A stretch of DNA of 64,000 nucleotides from Antilocapra americana. Lineage: Eukaryota > Chordata > Mammalia > Artiodactyla > Antilocapridae. The translations under genes were made by a program, and so were the position numbers. Below, piece after piece: positions 11,639 through 23,856 of the stretch; the stretch's first letter is position 1, and each line of letters opens with the position of its first letter. The stretch covers positions 35,386,627 through 35,450,626 of the forward strand of contig ML660772.1 in assembly GCA_007570785.1 (NCBI GenBank). Direction: 5' to 3'. The notes beneath the pieces were generated by a model. It did no database searches, was not told the DNA's origin, and was given only the letters and a program-made list of their open reading frames with translations.

Positions 11639-12657
11639 AAGGAAAATACCCACTGTTAAAACTACATAGATACTTTTTTCTGCAAATGAACTTAATTGAT
11701 AAAAACAATAATGATAATAATAATGATCTCATCCCAAGACATGTCATAGGAATTAATGACTGTCTGGAAGCTAATGGGCTAAGGTAATGCTCTCAGGAAT
11801 TAGTCTTGCTTAATGAAATGCTGTTAGTTTAGTAAACGGATGCTTATAATGACAGAAAGTAAAAAACCAGAGCTGCCACCATCGAGCCTGCCTGATACAC
11901 AGGGGGAAAAAAAGTTAATGTGTCATGTGCTGCTCTTATTCATTTTGTCTATTCATTTGTAATGTACCCTTTGTTTTTTTTCCTTTCATACATCTATCTC
12001 CTACTTTTACTCTGAGGATATGTTTACTTAAGGATTGTTATACTGACAGAGATTTAAGCTGTTAATAAAAATGTAACTCCCTCTAGTGCAGACATTTCAA
12101 ACTTTAAATTATGATTACTTTGAACCATTTTAAGTATCCTGATGTGAAGAAAATGGATGCTCCATGTGGGCTTTAGAATATTGCTTCCAAAGTATAGTTG
12201 GCTTAGAAGTTATTACTGAACATCTGATTCCAAGATTATTCTAACATTATTATTGTAACCTCCTGATTATATTATAACCTCTTGATTCTGCCCTCTCTGT
12301 ATTGACTTGTATAGTCTAAAACCAGCTGCCAAAATTATATATCTGATTTTGTCATCTTCCTGCTTGAAAACCTGTGCCTATTCCTAGATGGTCTCTGCAT
12401 CAATTCTTTTTGTTGCTATGTTTTGTTTTGCTTTTAATTACAAAATATATTCTCGTGGAAAAAAATTTTACTTGGACTAAAAAATACACAGTGGACAGGA
12501 AATATCCTTGGACCACCTTCCCAGTTCTCCATTCTCACTCCCTAAGTGTGATCAATGTCAACACTTTCTTGTATATTCTTCCAGAAATTTCCACCCTGCA
12601 TTAGTTCTCAACTAAGCCAAACACTTCAGAACATCCTTCAAAAGTCCCCATCTTATT
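11639..12657. other. Intergenic DNA, no gene seen
   Basis: AT-rich sequence without a recognisable repeat or gene. The reading frame at 12374-12604 has no familiar motif. Confidence 0.55.
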
Positions 12658-12873
12658 GGGGCTTGCCTGCTGGCTCAGATGGTAAAGAATCTGCCTACAA
12701 TGTAGGAGACCTGGTTTCAATCCTGGGTCAGGAAGATCCCCTGAAGCAGGACACAGCAACCTACTTCAGTTTTCTTGCCTGGAGAATCCCCATGGACAGA
12801 GGAGCCTGGCAGGCCACAGTCTATGGGGTCGCTAAGAATCAGACCTGACTGATGACTGAGCGACTAACACTTA
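12658..12873 (+). repeat. Bov-tA SINE
   Basis: gggcttgcctgctggctcag head, cctggagaatccccatggac body and a tgagcgactaacac tail. Complete copy on the + strand. Confidence 0.92.
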
Positions 12874-13671
12874 CTGACCAAACTACTACTCAGCATAATC
12901 TCCTCAGGCAAGGAGACTGTCTCTCAACCTCTGTGACTGAAATTCTACTAACTGTATCCTCTTTCTGATGTAAAGAGGGCCTATACTGTGCTCTTGGGGC
13001 CACCCTCCCCCTACTCTGTAGCTGGCTTCTAATTTGATGTCCCTTCAAACTGATATTCTTTAAATAGTTCCTCAATTTTTATTTAAATAAATAGAGAAGA
13101 GAGTTAAATGATTTTCTCATAATAAAAAAATTAAAGAACAAATTTATTTATTTCCATTTAACAAAGCAGAATCGATACATTAAAAAGATCAACAAAATAC
13201 TGTATTTTTCTAAAATTCTAGTTCTCTCTTTTCAGTATTCCAAACTAGATTGCTTGGAAATTATAAGAGTTTTAAACTTAGGTAATAAAAACAAACATTC
13301 CCCCAAAACTAAAAAAAAGCAAACCACCCATTCCTGATAAGAAGTATTCTATGAGGGATTATTTCAGAATTTCAGGGCACAACTTTTAACTGACTGGAAC
13401 TCTGTTTACCTGTGGTAAACATACACCACAGAGATGGGATGTTTACTGTAGCAAGTTACTTTACTTCACTGCAACTGTCCTTCTGGCAGAAGCTTACCCA
13501 ACCTAACTTTGTCCATTTGTTACATAAGAAGCCACATGTGGAAACCTGAATCATCTGACATCATATTACTGACTTAATCCAGTCATAATTCAGGGTCCAG
13601 TGACCTGGCAGGCACAGCCTCCCCCTTCTTATTCTGCATTGAAGTACTATGGTATAAAGCTTGGATGGCCA

Positions 13672-13855
13672 CACTTTGGAATCAGATACTCTAGGTTTTA
13701 ATCATTTCTACCATTTTGGACTAGTTGTTTAACTCTCCTAAGCCTCATTTTACACATTTCTAAAATGAAAATACAAATAGTGGCTTCCTTATAAGACTGT
13801 GTGAGGATTAAATGAAATGATACATGTAAAACTTTGATTAAGTGGCAGTAATATT
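13672..13855 (+). repeat. MIR SINE
   Basis: Typical MIR order: ggaatcagatactctaggtt, gttgtttaactctcctaagc, tctaaaatgaaaat, then gtgaggattaaatgaaatgatacatgtaaa. Confidence 0.78.
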
Positions 13856-14049
13856 TCTGGGGACCTTGATTTTTACTATAATTAACTTAATTACCTGCCT
13901 TTTCCCACAAAAACTTTCTATGTGGAAGATGCTAGGATAAAATTACTACTAAACAGGTCAAAAGTTTGGCACGATCTAGAAATATGTGAAGGAAAAACTC
14001 ATGAAAACTGACACTGGTTTTCTTCACCTTTTTAGTAATACCAGAACAG

Positions 14050-14200
14050 GGTCCTAGCCTAGTCCTGGCTGACTTTACTACCTGTGTGACTCTCAATCTT
14101 GCTTAATTTTTCAAGTTGTACTTTTCCTGTCTATAAAGAATGAGGATAATTATATCTCACAATGCTGGTTGTAAATATTAAACAATATGTTTTTATGTAA
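14050..14200 (+). repeat. MIR-like SINE fragment
   Basis: tacctgtgtgactctcaatctt, ttttcctgtctataaagaatgagg and a ttgtaaatattaaac end follow the MIR layout with many changes. Confidence 0.6.
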
Positions 14201-14231
14201 ATATTAAATGATATAATATGTTTTATAAGGT

Positions 14232-14305
14232 ATTACCATGGTTTTAATTTTAATTTTAAATTTTAATTTAATTTTAATTATGGTTTTATTTTTAATTTTA
14301 AATAT
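14232..14305. repeat. AT-rich low-complexity tract
   Basis: Repeated ttttaattttaaa-type units with little other sequence. Simple repeat expansion. Confidence 0.8.
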
Positions 14306-15354
14306 ATCTTGGAATTCATCTGATTCATAAAATTCCCTCTAACCCACTCTAGTGCTTCATTTGTTCCAACGGAATGTCTGGAGTTGTTTGCAGACGTCTG
14401 TACTTAGAATCAAAGCGCTCAGGACTGGAAAAGTCTGCAAATCGGGCCCCAGCCTCCACACAGAGGTTCTGGGTATTAATTGCTTGCTGACCCTTAAACA
14501 ACTCCACGTACTTTTCAGAGTTTAAAATTTGGGGGTGAAATCATTGCCCCCTCTCAAAGATAATACAAATGTATATCTAAAGTGGTGTCCTGAGCTAACA
14601 TGAGACACAGTGAGTTTGAATCTCATCACAGCAGTATTTTTCCAACATAATAAATTACTCTTTGTTCAAGTCAGAAACTGAATTCATTTTATTTTCCAAA
14701 ATCGGCTCTGCCAGGTTTCCTTGATTTAATTGTATCTTTTTTGTCTGCTGACAATGGAAAGCAGAAGAAAATAGTCTTGCTAAGGAAATGAAATATGACC
14801 AAGAAAAACAGGCATTCTCACACTATATGAGGTGGATTTTTTTTTTTCACATTCAATTATTTATAAGAAAAAAGTCTTTACCCTTTGAAAAAACAGCATT
14901 ATTGTGGTGACTGTTCGGTCATATCTACACAGCCCAAAAGAAAATGTTGGAAAGAAAATTAACCAGTTCACAAGGGTATGGACGACATTATTTTTAAAAG
15001 GAAATGGCTCTTCATACATAGAAAAAAATAATAAATGATAGACAAAAAAAGTGAGAGTTGAGGCAATTATTTAAATAATTCAAATAAAATATGTGTGATT
15101 AACTAAAGCACCAGTGGAATTTAGGTAAAATCATTTAGAGGGAACACAAGTTAACCAAATTATATATTGCAGTATATTTAGTTAAAATAGTCCTTGCTTT
15201 AATAAAATTGTCTTGCTCAGAGAAGAACTCTTTAAATCCTAGTTGACTCATAGGGAGATCTTATAATGAATGAATAAGTGTTTAAAGCGAAAAAGGGTCA
15301 GGTTCCCATCCCATCTCTGCCATCTACTCACTATTTGCCCATAAACAAATATGG

Positions 15355-16500
15355 TTGTCCATTTATTCCATGTTAAAATGTTACTGACAGCCTTCTACAT
15401 AACACACACTGACTGTTATAAGAAGGGAAAATACAGCAGCAAATGTACTAGACAGGACTGTTGCCCCCACAGGGCATTAATCTCAAAGTAGAGAGAAAGA
15501 TGATAGATACAGATAAATAAATGATGGATAGGTATGTAGCTGATAGATACACAGAAGAGCTAGCTATATAAAAGTTAACTTCAAAATGTTATAAATACTA
15601 CAAAAGAAACAAATAGGATAATAATGATTAAGGTTAAATGACTGGACAGAGTGAGCAGGAAAGGCCTCTGTAAGAAAGCAAAACATGAACTAAGACCTGA
15701 AGATTAGGAGGACCCGGCAGTATGAAGAGCTGGTATGGAGCAGTCAAGGCAGGGAGAACTCAAAGCCTGCTTCTGGAGGCAGGAACGGGCTTTGTCTTTT
15801 GAGACTCACTAAAACAATCTTCACAGTAGCCCTATGTTGAAGGAAAAGCAAGGTGTGAGGCAAAGTTAGAAATGAAAGCAAGAGTCAGTTAGATTTCTAT
15901 TCTGACAGCAGTGGAAAGTTACTGAAGGGTGTTAAGCAAGAGAGGACATGATTTATTTTTAATAGTTTAGTCTGGCTGCAGAGTGAAAATATAGCAATGC
16001 AATAGAAGAAGCAGGGAGGCTATTGAATAACTCCAGGCATGAAAGCAAGGCAGGCTTGAAGCTGCATAGAGGGATTGGAAGTAGAGCTAAGTGGATAGAT
16101 TTGAGATGAGTTTTAAGGAAAAATTAATGCACCGTGGTCCTGAGTTGTATGTGGGTAAGGAGGGGAAGGGAAAGATCAAAAGATGATTCCTGGGTTTTTG
16201 GCTTCGACAACTAGATGGATGGTGTCCCTACTTACTAAGACAGAAAGCTGGGAGAGTCACAGGTCAGATCAGGAGTCCTACTTTGGACATGTCGATTTTA
16301 GGTGAGTTTTAGACAAAAAAAGTGGAAATGCCAAGTAGACATTTGAATATGTAAGTCTAAATCATGGAGAGGCAAAAACATCAATCTTTGGTGGCATAAA
16401 GCTATGGAACCAGATGAGATCATCTAGGTAAGCATGGAAGCTAGAGAGGGCCAAGGATGGAACTTCAGGGTACCACAGTGTTTAGAGGTGAGGAAGCTGA
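15355..16500 (-). repeat. L2 LINE, antisense, about 1.1 kb
   Basis: Reads as a reversed L2. Landmarks include the gacaggactgttgcccccacag region, gcaggaaaggcctctgtaag, acctgaagattaggaggac, ggcaggaacgggctttgtc, gaggctattgaataactccagg and ctactttggacatgtcgatt. These are the reverse of the L2 reverse-transcriptase end and 3' region. No open frame remains. It is an old mammalian repeat, fairly continuous. Confidence 0.82.
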
Positions 16501-17124
16501 GATTGAGAAAGAGTTACTTACCTCATTATAAAATGCAAAGTTATCATCTAGAAAGATTAAGTAAAAATATGTATGTTTTGCTACTACCTGATAAAGACAC
16601 TCAGTAGTTGTAATTTCTCCCATTTTTTTAATCCTCTCCCCATTCAACGACTCCCACCATCCAGATATAATTAACAAATTATATCTAAGCTTCTCTTCTT
16701 TCATTCTGAAATGGGAAACTGTGCATCCTGCACCTTCCTGTTTATCTTGAGTGCCTCAACTTCTGCTCTTCCTTAGATGACAAGTTTATACGATCGTTAT
16801 CATACTTAGAGAAAATCCCCAGAAACAAAAAGAAAAAAACTAATGGTCCACGAGTAATCTAGATTCTGTGCATCAGGATTAGGTTCAGAAAACCACAAAA
16901 CAATGTGGCTTAAATGAGAAAAGAATTTCCTGCTTTCACACAAAACAGGTTGGGAGACAGGTAGTGTGGGGCCTGGGATGGAGGCTGCAAGATGTTGTCA
17001 GGGACCCAGAATCCCATCTTTCTGCTCTGCCATCCCAATGCACAGCTTCTCTCCTCGAGGTCACCTTTGTGGTTCAGATGGTTTCTTGAGTTTCAGGAAG
17101 AAGGAGGAAAAGCTGAATCAGCAT
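16501..17124. other. Intergenic DNA, no gene seen
   Basis: No repeat family recognised. A 79-codon minus-strand frame (16465-16704) has no identifiable motif. Confidence 0.5.
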
Positions 17125-17376
17125 TTTTAAAATTGACATACAGTATTGTGTTAATTATTGCTATGCAGCAAAGTGATTCAGTTATACATATATCTAACTC
17201 TTTTTTTATATTCTTTTTCATTACAATTTAGCATAGGATCCTGAATATACTTCTCTGTGCTATGTAGCAGGACCTTGTTGCTTTTCCATTCTATATATAA
17301 CAGCTTACCTCTGCTAACCCCAACCTCCCACTCCCCCTTGGCAACTACCAGTCTGTTCTCTAAGTCCCTGTGAATC
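17125..17376 (-). repeat. L1 3'-end fragment, antisense
   Basis: attgacatacagtattgtgt, gcaaagtgattcagttatac, ctctgtgctatgtagcagga and ccttgttgcttttcc are the reverse of the L1 3' UTR common in artiodactyls. Confidence 0.8.
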
Positions 17377-17734
17377 AACATTCTTCAAGAACCTTCCTAA
17401 AAGGCCTGCAAACCTGTTCACCTGCTAATTTCGGGCATTATGTAGTCTTAGAGTCACAGCTAGATGCAAGGAGTGACTGGGAAATGTAGTCTTTAATTTT
17501 TGGTCCCCAGTATACCCAGCTCAAAACCAGGGTACTGTTAAGGAATAAGAAGAGAATGAATGTTGATAGGCCACTAATAGTCTCTACAAAATGTGTTTAT
17601 AAAACCAGTATCAACTAGTGTTTTTTTACGGAATAAACCATTTCATCTTTCTCTTTTAATGATTAATCCAATAAAAAGATCTGTCCCTGACACAGCCATC
17701 CACTCTGGGTCCTTTGATCAAATTTTATTCTACC

Positions 17735-18085
17735 AATTTCAGTAAATTCAATATTTATGGACCATCAGTGTTGTATGAGGCATTTGCTAAGGAAAGTAAG
17801 AGATACAAAGATTTACAAATCCTCGCCTAATTTACAATTTTATTAGAAAAGGAAAATAAGGACAGAAATTCTAACTGCAATAGGTTACTATAATAGGCAT
17901 ATAAATTAAGAAATCTGGGAGTTCAGCACATAATGAGATTCATTATTGTAGAAGGCTTTAAAGAAGATTTAGTAAAAGAAGATGCATATGAATCGGGCCC
18001 AGATGGATGGACCGGAAAAGGATATTTCAAATGGAGACAGTCCTGTCAGTAAAGTACAAGAATGGTTAAGGAACAAGAGAGATTA
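17735..18085 (-). repeat. L2 LINE fragment, antisense
   Basis: Pattern of a reversed L2 3' part: atgaggcatttgctaaggaa, tagaaaaggaaaataaggac, gtagaaggctttaaagaag. Heavily diverged. Confidence 0.5.
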
Positions 18086-19202
18086 ATTTGAACATAATAG
18101 TATTTGCACAAGACAGTACTATGTCTGTTAATAATAAGCCTTGGTGTGTGATCTACTGTGAGCCTCCCTGCCTGCAACATAATGAACTCTTATTCTCTCA
18201 TGATTCTGGGAAGTGTTTGGAAATTGCAAGATGGGGTTGGGTGATGGGAGGATACAATCAGGATGAAAGAGGAGTGGGGTACCCTTTGTCCTTTTTGGCT
18301 TCCAGCCCCTCACCTCTGGCCATGCCCCCTCCCCCAACTCCTGTCCTGGGAATGAGCCCATCCAGAACCCTCCATGCCCATGGATAAGATGCAATACAGA
18401 AGCTGCAAAAGCTGCAATGGTGGTTATCTCTCTTGGAAGAACACAGTACACAGTCAGGCACGTAGGACTGCAAACTTACTGTGAATGAAGACTCACGTGA
18501 CTCTCATGAAGCTAAGGTGCCTCCTCCAGAGAGGACTCAAATCATTAAAGGCCTTTCATGTCACCTTGAGATGTTAAGAAATGGGGAGTAACAAAAGGCT
18601 TTCAAAACAGAGGGGCAACAAAATCAGGACTGTTACTTGGAATAATAATTCCAACAGCGTTAACTCAAAAAGGAATGTTTCAAACACTCTGTTAAGAGAC
18701 TCCATTTTGTCTAGTTAACTAAAGCAGAAGCTACAGCTGTACTGGAGGGGAGTGACCACAGGGCAGCAGCCCGTGATCACATTGCACTGGTGCTTTATGA
18801 CGGTGTTTGATGGCACAATTGTTTACAACCCTCTGCTTTCTCCCCTGCCTTATCATTAGTGTTCCTTTAGAATAATGAAGCCTGTTCAATCCATTAACTC
18901 CACTAACATTTGATCTCCCCATGGACTGAGGTTAAAAATTAATTACTCTTCCAACATATTGATTACATGACTATAAATATAAAAACAGAACTACAGAGCA
19001 ACTAGAGGGACCTTTGTTTAAATAGCATGTTTGCTCTGTTTAAAGGAGAGAATTCATGTTGAAGCACCTCCTTGCTAGTGGAAGATGAAAAGCGACCCTA
19101 GAGTGCCATCTAGTGTTCGCAGCATGTTTAAATACAGTGAAGCAAAGAAAGGTCTGGTTTCAGACACCGTGTGAGGCTTCTTCCTGTTGGAAACTAGGCA
19201 AC
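18086..19202. other. Intergenic DNA, no gene seen
   Basis: No recognisable repeat or gene. Minus-strand frames of 63-107 codons (18128-18451, 18258-18473, 18731-18922) overlap each other and have no known motif. Confidence 0.5.
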
Positions 19203-19210
19203 GTCTGACT

Positions 19211-19279
19211 TTTTTTTTTTTTAATTGAAGGATAATTGCTTTACAGTATTGTGTTGGTTTCTGCCAAACATCCACAAAT
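19211..19279 (-). mobile_element. Very short L1 3' end, antisense
   Basis: A poly-T run followed by aattgaaggataattgcttt and acagtattgtgttggtttct, the reverse of the bovine-type L1 3' terminus. It is flanked by gtctgact at 19203-19210 and near 19280-19287. It looks like a 5'-truncated insertion of under 70 bp. Confidence 0.75.
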
Positions 19280-19287
19280 GTCTGACT

Positions 19288-20659
19288 ATTAAAAGAGCAA
19301 ATCCTTCCCCTGCCTTTACTGGTTGTCGTCTGAATACAGTCCTCAATTGTAAACAGATACTCATTTTGTAACTTCACCGTGACAAAGGCCTCAGTTCAGC
19401 TTCCAGGGAGTGGTGTGTTAACAAAACTGGAGGGCACTGGTTGCAGCTTTGTATCATCGCCCATACCATATCTTTCTAGGAAAAAGTTGGCCCTAAGTTA
19501 CAGCTAAATTTTCACTCTTTATTTATATCTCTTTAACCAGTTTCAGACTAGTTTAAGACCATTTATCTTTAACTGGTTTCAGACTGTTTCATCTAATTAA
19601 AAGTGAACGCACAATATTTCATGAATTAGAGGATGAATAGTATGGAAGAGGTTAAGAACGCGTGTTAAAATCTCCTGCCGTGGAAATTCACTGTTACTGA
19701 GGTGGCTCATATATCAGAGCACTGCCTTTTGCAGACATTAAAATTCACTTTGTTTCGTGTCCCTAATACTGCCCAGCCCTTGGGAAGCACGAATCTGACA
19801 TTATATTAGGCAATTCACACTGACCTAGTAACTCAAAGCAATCATCACTGGTAACTTAAAGTGACTACACTCCAAGTGAAATAGAGCCCAAGGTCACAGT
19901 TGTAAATCTTGCCACAGAAAGGCCAAAGATTATAATCTTTATGCCAAGTGCTGCAGATTCCTTTCTGCTGAGCAGAGTCATATTTCAAAGACTTTACTAA
20001 TTTGAAACCTATAGGCGGTTGTGACAATAGCAGATATGGCTTAGATGACATCAAACACAAATTTTAAAGAATACCGGTAAATCAGTGGAAAAAGGGCAAT
20101 TACATTCATTGTAGCTGAGGTTGAGATTTTACAGTGCTAGCTTCACTATATACTGAAATTTGATTATCATAACATTTATGAATTGAGAGGCTAACAAATA
20201 ATTGAATCATGCTTAATTAAGAAGGTATGTGATCCTTTTTCAGTGTATATTTATACAATTTGCAAGCAGACTCTGAGTTTGCTATGATTATTTGTAAACC
20301 GGAAGTTTTAATTCATTTGGAGCTTTTTGCTCTTGCAACCAAAGTCAGAAGTTTGATTCCTAAACAAAATAGACAGCTTCAGCGATGGGTCCCTCCAGGC
20401 ATCTTGGGTCCCTCCAGGCATCTTATCAATGTTTCCTCAGTGGGCTTTGGGACAGTGAATGTGTAAGTTGGCCACTGCTAAAGAAAAATATTTTTTTAAT
20501 TTGATGTAATCCAACATTTATTGCAGCAGTAATGTATGCTTCCTGTGTGTAAAATTATCTCAAGATGTAATGTTTTAAAAGGTAGCATTCTTGCAGATTC
20601 TAGCAATCCTCTCCAGCACTACCCTGTTCCAATAGATGCTCTCACTTCCATATTTTAAT
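19288..20659. other. Intergenic DNA, no gene seen
   Basis: No repeat family recognised apart from a 19-bp tandem duplication at 20386-20423. A 68-codon frame (20260-20466) spans that duplication, has no splice context and no known motif, so it is not called. Confidence 0.5.
20386..20423. repeat. 19-bp perfect tandem duplication
   Basis: tgggtccctccaggcatct occurs twice back to back with no mismatch. A simple local duplication. Confidence 0.95.
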
Positions 20660-20965
20660 GCTTTTCATAGAAATATAAACATATATATTGACTTTAGAGC
20701 TTTTAAGCAAAAATAGGATTATGCTATGTACATAATCTGCAGCATGATTTTTTTATTTTTCACTTAGCAGTATAACACAGGTATTCTTCTGGCATATAGC
20801 TCAGTCTTCTTCATTGCCTGATATTTTTTAGAATGGATGTTTCCAAATTCACTTAATCATACCCTTCTTCCTGAGCATTCAGGTTGTTTCCAGGTTTTTT
20901 GTTTTATTTAGCATTACAAACAATACTGCAAAAAATAAAAATTCTCACACATAATCTAATATACC
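20660..20965 (-). repeat. Old L1-type LINE fragment, antisense
   Basis: tttttcacttagcagtataac, gaatggatgtttccaaattc, caggttgtttccaggttttt and cattacaaacaatactgcaa resemble the reversed end of an ancient L1 or HAL1 element. Confidence 0.6.
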
Positions 20966-21477
20966 AGCCTTTTTATCCTTCTAGGATACAGCCCTAAAGA
21001 TACAAAAAAGTAATAAATAGTTTGGGCAGCCTCTAATATCATGTAAAATATTTGCAGTTGAAAGAGACATTTTCTCTTTTGACACACAATAAATCTGCAC
21101 ATGTTTCATAACAAAAAGACAAGACACATTTGCTCTAGATCTGAAGTTTTGGCGAAAACATTTAAAGTGGAAAAGAAAAACTCTTTATGTTGATATTAGG
21201 ATCCTCAGTGTACTCTCTCCCAAAATTACATTCTAGGAAGTGATTTCATAAGATGTAACAACATTAAGTTCTTATCACTGCTCTGTAATCCTGTTATGAG
21301 TTAAGCAAAAATCTAAACAAAATGTCCTTGGCTCAGCTACTCCTGAGAAGAGCATTTCAAAAAAAAAAGTTATTTCACCTTGTTTTTCTAAGAAGATGAC
21401 TAACTTGAATGATAGGAAAACCACTAGACTTGGAGTCAGGGAATTAGGTCGAAGGCCTGGCTGGGTGACTTTTTAAT

Positions 21478-21730
21478 AGCCAGTGTTTATTGAGAACTTA
21501 CTTACCATGTGCCAGACATAGCACATGATGCTTTACATGGATTAACAGATACACTCTTCACAGTAACTTGATGAGGTACATACTATCATTATCCTCACTT
21601 TGTAGATGAGGAAACTGGAGCCCAGAGAGTTAAAGAACCTGCCCTGGATTGCATAGCTAATAAATAGTTAAACTAGGAATCAAACACAGGCAGTATTACT
21701 CCAAGAATCCATGCTTTTAATCAATGTTCT
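21478..21730 (-). repeat. MIR SINE, antisense
   Basis: A long, well preserved reversed MIR: gtttattgagaacttactta, ccatgtgccagacatagcac, ttgtagatgaggaaactgga and attgcatagctaataaatag. Confidence 0.85.
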
Positions 21731-21916
21731 ATAAGTGGATAACCTTCAGCCCTTTCCTTCCTAAGATAGCTTATCTGGAACATGAGGATAATAAACCTAT
21801 TCTACCTATTTCCCTAGGTCATTTTGAGGAGTGAGATCACTATATGTAAAAGTCTCGGTAAGTTATGAATCATTACAGTTTTCAATTTCTTTTCTGGTTT
21901 CCAGAAATGAGAAAGA

Positions 21917-22149
21917 TGCAGCTGCAGCTCCTGCTGCTGCTGCTGCTGCTGCTATTTAGCCGTGTCCACCTATTTTGTAACCCCATGACCGTAGCTCACC
22001 AGACTCCTCTATCCATGGAATTCTCCAGGCAAGAATACTGGAGTGGGTTAACATTTCCTTCTCCAGGGGGTCTTCCCAACCCGTGCAACAAACCTGTGTC
22101 TCCAGCACTGACAGATGGGTTCTTTACCACTGAGCCACCAGGGAAGCCC
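21917..22149 (-). repeat. Bov-tA-type SINE with CTG tract, reverse orientation
   Basis: Begins with a CTG/GCT tract (the reversed AGC tail of the BovA family), then the BovA body (gaattctccaggcaagaata), and ends ccactgagccaccagggaag, the reversed tRNA-like head. Confidence 0.9.
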
Positions 22150-22334
22150 TAGTAAGATGCATCCTAGGTTAAATTCCAAAGTAGATGTATCTTTTCAACA
22201 GAAGTGTTTACAGTTAGATAAAATCACCTGGCATTGACTTTATAAGATAACTGTACTTTGAAAGTGGGGATGAATTTAGATACAGAATATAAGCATAGCG
22301 TGTGGAATGCATAGGAGAGCTAGAATCAGAGATG

Positions 22335-22480
22335 CAGACCCAACACTGGTTTCAGCTCTTACCAACTTTGTGACATACTCTCTTTGTCTTCAAACTTCCC
22401 ATCTGTAAAACACAGTTCCTATCTCACAGGTAATGAAAGTAGCATACCTGCCTGTGCTTTGTAAACTACCAAACAATAAG
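22335..22480 (+). repeat. MIR SINE fragment
   Basis: tcagctcttaccaactttgt, cttcaaacttcccatctgta and cctatctcacaggtaatgaa follow the MIR order. Confidence 0.65.
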
Positions 22481-22594
22481 CTGTTGTTCGTATTACTGCC
22501 ATGTCAGGGAAGAGGAATATACGTGTAGTTCACTCAGGAGAAGGAGAAGGAAAGGGTGCCACTAGCAGGGGGTCAACCCCAATTGCCTCAGTGG

Positions 22595-22740
22595 CTCAAA
22601 AACACTGGAGACACAGTGGGGGAAGGAGAGGGTGGGACAGATGGGGAGAATAGTGTGGAAACATGTACATGACCATATGTAAAATAGGTAGCCAGTGGGA
22701 ATTTGCTGTGTGACACAGGGAGAGCCTGAGTTTGATGACT
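22595..22740 (+). repeat. L1 3' UTR fragment
   Basis: ggggaaggagagggtgggac, aacatgtacatgaccatatg and aaataggtagccagtgggaa match the artiodactyl L1 3' UTR also seen at 36245-36325 and 47680-47760. No poly(A) tail follows, so it is an internal fragment. Confidence 0.78.
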
Positions 22741-22979
22741 GTGGCTTTTGTCATATTTTATTTTGCCAACTATAGTTGGCTGAGGCTATTGCCTTGAGTC
22801 TCTGCCAATCACATGGAAATTATTTTTTCATTCCTTTTTTTCCATTCAAGTACCAATATATTTGTTGAACATCTGCCATATGCCTAGCATTGAGGCATTA
22901 GTAATAAACAGTGGGAATAGAATATAATCGAAATAAAGTCCCTGTCCTTATAGAATTTACATTCTACTTGTTTAGTCAT

Positions 22980-23182
22980 GTAGTTGTATGCAAGTCTCTG
23001 CAATGCCATGGACTGCAGCCCACTAGGCTCCTCTGTCCGTGGGATTTCCCAGGCAAGAAGACTGGAGTGGGTCGCAATTCGCTCCCCCAGGGTTCTTCCC
23101 AACCCAGGTATTGAATCTGCGTCTCCTGCAAGTCTCCTGCATTGCAGGTGGAGTCTTGACTGCTGAGCTACTGGGAAAACCT
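22980..23182 (-). repeat. Bov-tA SINE, reverse orientation
   Basis: atgccatggactgcagccca, gggatttcccaggcaagaag and a degraded gagctactgggaaaacc end. It sits in the antisense L2. Confidence 0.87.
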
Positions 23183-23186
23183 TCCT

Positions 23187-23486
23187 TTCTAGAGGAGCTG
23201 CTGCTGCTGCTGCTAAGTCGCTTCAGTCGTGTCCAACTCTGTGCGACCCCATAGACGGCAGCCCACCAGGCTCCCCCATCCCTGGGATTCTCCAGGCAAG
23301 AAGACTGGAGTGGGTTGCCATTTCCTTCTCCAGTGCATGAAAGTGAAAAGTGAAAGTGAAGCTGTTCAGTCATGTCCGACTCCTCGTGACCCCACGGACT
23401 GCAGCCTACAAGGCTCCTCCGTCCATGTGGTTTCCCAGGCAAGAGGACTGGAGTGGAGTGCCATTGCCTTCTCCGTTCTAGAGGAG
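23187..23486 (-). mobile_element. Complete Bov-A2 SINE with exact 11-bp TSD
   Basis: The element at 23198-23475 is the two-monomer Bov-A2 in reverse. It has a CTG tract (reversed AGC tail), a first monomer (gaccccatagacggcagccc), a linker (gaaagtgaaaagtgaaagtg) and a second monomer ending gccattgccttctccg. The 11-bp repeat ttctagaggag flanks it exactly at 23187-23197 and 23476-23486. Low divergence and a perfect TSD suggest a young insertion. Confidence 0.95.
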
Positions 23487-23673
23487 AGACCTAAACAAAA
23501 GATAAATGAATACACAAAAAATTAAACCAAGTGATAAGAGCATGGCCTAAGTGCTAGAAGGAAATTAACAACCACAGGTAAGAAAATGGATTGGGAGAGA
23601 CCCACTTTGAATGGGGTAGTAGAAGTAAAGATGGCATCATGAAGATGGACAAGGAAAGACAGATTTAAGTTCT

Positions 23674-23856
23674 AAAGAAACCACCTGCAATGCAGGAAAC
23701 CCAGCTTTGATCCCTGGGTTGGGAAGATCCCCTGGAGAAGGGAATGTCAACCCACTCCAATATTCTTGCCTGGAGAATTCCATGCATAGAGGAGCCTGGC
23801 AGGCTACAGTCCATGGGATTGCAGACTTGGACATAATTGGGCAACTAACACTTTAA
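23674..23856 (+). repeat. Bov-tA SINE, 5'-truncated
   Basis: Starts inside the head (aaaccacctgcaatgcagga), then tgcctggagaattccatgca, ending gggcaactaacacttt. The third SINE in the antisense L2. Confidence 0.88.

Larger units (their letters stand above)
12874..15354. other. Intergenic DNA with MIR remnants, no gene seen
   Basis: Apart from two MIR-like fragments and an AT-rich tract near 14232-14305 (repeats of ttttaatttt), nothing recognisable. Confidence 0.55.

Noticed and set aside
18128..18451. 107-codon minus-strand frame overlapping others
   Set aside because: No motif, no splice or promoter context, competing frames on both strands, and no repeat or gene similarity I can identify.
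23023..23442. 139-codon minus-strand frame with a serine run
   Set aside because: It crosses two SINEs; the serine run is the translated CTG/AGC tail of Bov-A2.
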